From Eleginops maclovinus (taxonomy: Eukaryota > Chordata > Actinopteri > Perciformes > Eleginopidae), in contig NC_086352.1 in NCBI RefSeq assembly GCF_036324505.1, positions 21,669,637-21,733,636 on the forward strand: a stretch of DNA of 64,000 nt. The letters run 5' to 3'. The position numbers and the translations under genes are program-made. Positions 59,301 through 64,000 of the stretch are shown piece by piece. The notes beneath the pieces are model-generated. The model had not been told where the DNA came from. It saw only the letters and a list, made by a program, of their open reading frames with translations, and did no database searches. Each line of letters begins with the position of its first letter. Position 1 is the stretch's first letter.

Positions 59301-62300
59301 CTCAACACCAGCCTTAGATTAAAGGTCATGACTTCACCCTTCACATATTTCTTGACCTCTGAGATTACCATGTCATAATACATCAGGATTAATGCCTTAC
59401 CTCTGGTTCTTCTTATCTTATACTGCACTGGCCCTATTTCATTTATAGGATCCCCACTCCCTGTTCTGCTCTTTACTGTGTGTGTGGAGTGTCCTGTATT
59501 CCTCGAATCACCTTGCACTTGGCGGCAAGCTCAATCTCAATATCATGTTATCGGACTCAGGGGCCAAGGATATAAATACTACGCACCATAACTCTCTCCT
59601 GTTCAATAACCATTATATGCTCTACTTTATACATTAGAAGCACCTGATGGGGCAGTAAATTCACAGCTGCAGCTCGACCATCTCGGAGTGCATCCAGAAG
59701 AAAAAAATGGATGCTGAAAGCAGGGAAAGAGTGAAATGGAAGAAGAAAAAAAAGAATCAAATGGGGGAAAAAAGTCAAGAATTACAGAGGATAGTATGAG
59801 ATGCTGAAGGTGACCCAGTGATCAGCAGCAGTATACAAGATACATCGAGCTGTGGGGGGGAAATGGGGAAACAGCTAGAATGAACAGTTTTTTATTTGCT
59901 TGGCTTTCTCACTGTTACAATTATCTATTGTATTTCTATAATAAGCTTTAGACATCCAATGAATCATGCATTCCATTTCCTAAAGCCACTCTTAGTCCTG
60001 CCTAGCCCTGCAGTATGAGATCTATGTTCACACAAAAGGTTCATGTTCCTCATGCTGAGACTATTTCAACAGCACCGCCAGCATCTCCTCACTTTCCAAG
60101 GAGAGCAATCAAAGGAAACGTATTTCCATCTGACTCTACAGACAAAGAATAGCCTACACTGAACCGACTATAGAAATGGCAATAAATGTCCACCCTCAAA
60201 ACCCAAAACACACTGCCTAAAAGTACACACGCATACACATAAACGCCATTGTTTACCACATAAGCATGAATGGATGCAGCATAGACTTTACGCTTCAATG
60301 CACTTTTTCATTTGGAAAGCTAGGGTGGTTACCCACCGAGCGAGAGCTGATTAAGAAAACAGTCCCATTTAATTCCTTTCTCCTCAACGGCCAGCAAGAG
60401 AAATGTAATTAAAGCCACTAAATCTCCCATGGGCCCTGCTACCTGCGACACGACCAACATGACACGTTGTGTAATTTGCTCGACCTACAAAAGCGACGGC
60501 AGTTATTTGCCTTGGTTGCAGGTGAGCACGGGCCTTTGAATGAGACAGCCAAAGAAAAAGAGAGAGAGAGATGGAGAGAGTGAGAGAAGGTGAGGGAGGG
60601 AAACATAAGAAGATAAACCTGTGATACAGTGGCTCGGTAGCTGACCTTTGGTGGAGGCCCAAGGACACTGGACAGCCTTCACATGAAAGGGGCGTAATGA
60701 ACATCCGCACAGCCGCAAACACTCAACCATGATACATTGCACAGTCCAGCCATCAAACCTATAGCTGAGTGTATCACTTGTAAGTCGAAACCACAACATG
60801 TATATTGAAACAACATTCATCATATCAATTCACACAAGCAGATTATCATTGCAAGGTAAGGCAAAAAACAAATGTGATCAAACAACACAGTCTAGCATTT
60901 GATCATCAGTAGTCTTTTCCTATAACATAGTCTAATGCAATAACTGGTGTCACTGATGCAATGATGACTGTGAAGCAGAGGTTGATGGCCAACTTGAGAC
61001 TGATTACTTAAACCTTTTTATTATAGAAAACAACTAACAAAGAAATGTATAATGTGCCCAATGACTTCCTACATTATAATTAGATTATCAGAGGACGTTT
61101 TGTTTCACTATTGTATTGCTGTATCCCTTTGTGTGTCTAAAAGGGCATACTAATTGTCCTATTGACTTCGTGGAGAATATGTAGATCTAAGTACACAGAG
61201 TGTTTGCATATGTGTGTCTGAAGCCAAGCCTTACCAATAACATTCATGCAACAATGTTCTTCTAGTTTAGTGCAAATGCAGAATGTAGTGTGATAAAAAT
61301 TAAATTGTAGAAGAATGTAGAGGTTCTGATAATATGCTGGGATTGTCTACTGGTTTTAACACCCAACTTCCAGCAGTCAGCATTCAATATATATTTTCTT
61401 ATCATGAACGCATGTCTTTCCAATTGAACAGTGAATTCAGAAGCCCAACCTTAACAATACTTTAATTGCAATGGAAGAATATTTTAGGAAAATCCACATT
61501 GTCCGGCAACATGACATTCCTTCCAAAAATGAATTGTTATTATGAAATAGTTGACAGATTTAACTTTTTCTTCACTTTATTTACTCAAGGTTGCTCTTTG
61601 AAATAATAAAAAAATTGCCATACCTTTAAAAGCATAACACATATTACTTGCTAAAGTATTTGCAGCAACGAACTTGTTTGGTATGTCGTTGTGTTTTTTT
61701 CATTCAATTGTTAATGAATGATTTGAAGATTTAAAAAATTAATGTAAAAAGGCATATAAACACACAAATGCTTTTAATGGTGATGTACTTTTACTGAGCT
61801 GAACAACAGGAGGCATCATGAAATATTAAAATCAAAATAAGGGAAAGGGGAAAAAACTCAAATAATGCCATAATGATGTCAACTGCAAAACAGAGGATAC
61901 TATCTGGCAGCTGGTATAAGGAACGCTTGCCCAAAACCCAATTTATTTTCCAAAGTTTTGTCACAGTGTGTCTTAGAGGTCTCTGCTGTGCTCCAGGGGA
62001 GACTGTATTCTTGGAAAAACAAGAACACCGACATACTCACTAGCAAGCCACAGAAGTCATACTTTATGTCTTTAAGAAACGGTTGTCATGTTGTCTTTAT
62101 AAATATAATATGAACAGGACCTCACTGAACTCTCATGCAGTTTGAATCTTCAGAACACTTTTTGAGGGTTTATTTCTGAGTTAAATTGTGCCAGGCTGAG
62201 ACTTTTAACAATGTGAAGCTGAGAAAAGAAACATCATAGGGACAGCTCTAGAGTTAATATAATAATATAACAAAGCAATTCAAAAATTCAAAAAAACCAT

Positions 62301-64000
62301 TTTTTTCAAGACCTATAGCTGGATTTAAATAAAAAAAATATATATAAACAGTGTTTCAAAGTACTGCTTGTAAAAATTAAGGTAGGATTTGCTTCTACAA
62401 AACTCACCTGAGGTGAATTTGACCTGTGACTTACAGTGCACTTAACATGTCTGTTGATGACTTGCAGAATAAAGTAGTTCACTTATCACACAACAAACAG
62501 TTACAAATGCAATGTAGTTGTGCTCCCTCAGCCATTTAGAAGAACAGCAGTACACAGGCCTGCTATGTGACAATCTCTTGCTGCACAGTGGCAAATTTGT
62601 GAAGGCAGCATGAAATATCTGTGGCAAGCGCTGCTTTGTTTGCTGGTTTCATTAATTCTTCAGGAGGGTATATCTCAAAAGTGCCAACAAATACAGTGGA
62701 GAAACATGTGCTCTGGCACCAATTCATGCTTCTAATTGGGAACCTTGGGCTTCAGGAGTGCAGGATGCACCTTCGCTCTGAAAGTCTCCTCCATTATTCA
62801 TAGAAAATGTGAGAATTATAGAACAAGAACTAGCAGCCCTTCTGACAAAGCTGGGAGAAAAAGATGAGGGCTGCACATGTATATAAAATGCTTAATAATC
62901 TATTTTACTTCAGTTGCTTAAAAGTTATATTTCCATAACACCACCTGCATTCTCAAACAATCAACATACTTTAGAAGCAGTAAAAGCAATAACATTGTGT
63001 CATCCTCACACTGATATCATGGAGGGACGGATGTCCCTTTATAGTTTTTGAGGTCAAAATACAAAGAGAAACTTTCCCTGATGTACATGACATACACAGA
63101 TTCTCACATTAGGATACTTTATTTATACACATGGTGCCATCCATGTGAAATGTAATGTAGACATGCCATGTATGGAACATATTTAACATTTTACTGTGAT
63201 ACATTTGAAGCTATATAGTATGTGTGCCATATGCTTTGCTTTCTCCCACTCACAGCTATTTTGATGGCTGACCCACAGATCAGCACAGAAGAAAAGACGC
63301 TGAATTCCTGTAAATGTTACAGGAAACACTCAAGATGATTGGTGCTAAGCTTGTATAGCCACAAGCAGTGTTGCTCCTTTTGATACTGTTTAAAAAAAAC
63401 TTTAAGACCTTTTCCCATGACTGAACATCACACGGACTTGGAAGTGATCACATGAAACCGCACATCAGAAGGGGAACACATCTACAGTATGAATTCTCAA
63501 ATGGCCAGTGTTCAAACAACAATATACTATATCAATGGCGGTTAACTAACTGATACTTCCGCTTCATTTAAATGGTTCTTGGAAACGCATGCACAAAGCT
63601 GTTTGATGGCAAAATACACAAATAAAAAACTCTGAAACTCCTAAAGTCTCCCGACATCCTCAAGCACTGCAAGGGCAATTCTAAGTGACTTTTTTCCCTA
63701 CATACCTGCTCCTCTCCTGTTGGGAAATACAAAATCTGAGGATATTTTTTTGCATTTGATCCCCAATTCATCTCTCATGTGGTGGGCCTAATCAGCTCCC
63801 AGAGGTAAAAACAAGTCAAGAAGAAAAGAGACAACTGTGACCATCTTTCAATAGTTATTATAGATTCAGCCGTCAGTATGAATGAGGTAAGTACGGCACA
63901 AGGCAGGAAGAAAAAGGTACAGGAACAAAGGAAAGAGACAGGAAGAAAAAAAGGTTGAAAGTATAAATGGAACACAAGAGAGATGAAGACCATAAACAGA
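56356..64000. other. Intronic DNA without recognisable features (right end)
   Basis: AT-rich mixed sequence with a GA-rich patch at about 60556-60600. The 135-codon plus frame at 57423-57830 and the 114-codon one at 57840-58184 have no recognisable domain and low-complexity composition. I did not find the preceding PCDH9 coding exon here on the minus strand, so the intron continues past the right edge or the exon escaped me. Confidence 0.5.

Overview
The window reads as a vertebrate, most likely ray-finned (teleost) fish, nuclear genome. It is AT-rich, carries very long uninterrupted dinucleotide arrays, holds a fish-type CR1/L2/Rex-like LINE copy, and has almost no coding capacity. There is no bacterial or phage-style gene packing. 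The long open frames are either dinucleotide or tetranucleotide repeats read through without stops, retrotransposon remnants, or chance frames.

One protein-coding exon is clear. It lies on the minus strand at 13838-14039, is 202 nt long, and has a canonical branch point, acceptor and donor. Its 67 codons match the cytoplasmic tail of the delta-1 protocadherin PCDH9. They include the RRVTF (CM3) protein phosphatase 1 docking motif and the conserved stretch ending in DPNS. The rest of the window is therefore best read as two large introns of pcdh9. Positions 1-13837 lie downstream of the exon in gene sense, and 14040-64000 lie upstream. I did not find the short cassette exon that precedes this one in mammalian PCDH9, or the last coding exon.

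The intronic DNA holds several repeats. There is a pure (GACA)n array of about 147 bp at 15218. Six long CA/GT arrays start at 18951, 21825, 33982, 36264, 39705 and 48835. A degenerate CATC/CTAT tract lies at 31861, a perfect 40-bp TA palindrome at 41125, and a 23-nt poly(T) at 44503. There are two LINE remnants, both on the plus strand and so antisense to pcdh9. One is only a 3' tail (about 32790-32962). The other is a 5'-truncated reverse-transcriptase copy (about 55030-56355), which has a nonsense codon, two frameshifts and a mutated catalytic motif (FADN for FADD).

I see no operon, CRISPR array, RNA gene or novel multi-gene system. The observations most worth following are the splicing architecture of the pcdh9 exon (TGCATG motifs on both sides, a frame-breaking exon length, and a stop just inside the intron), the UG-repeat content of the pre-mRNA, and three structure-prone repeats: a foldback around (CA)46, a 55-bp strict alternating pyrimidine-purine tract, and a 40-bp palindrome.
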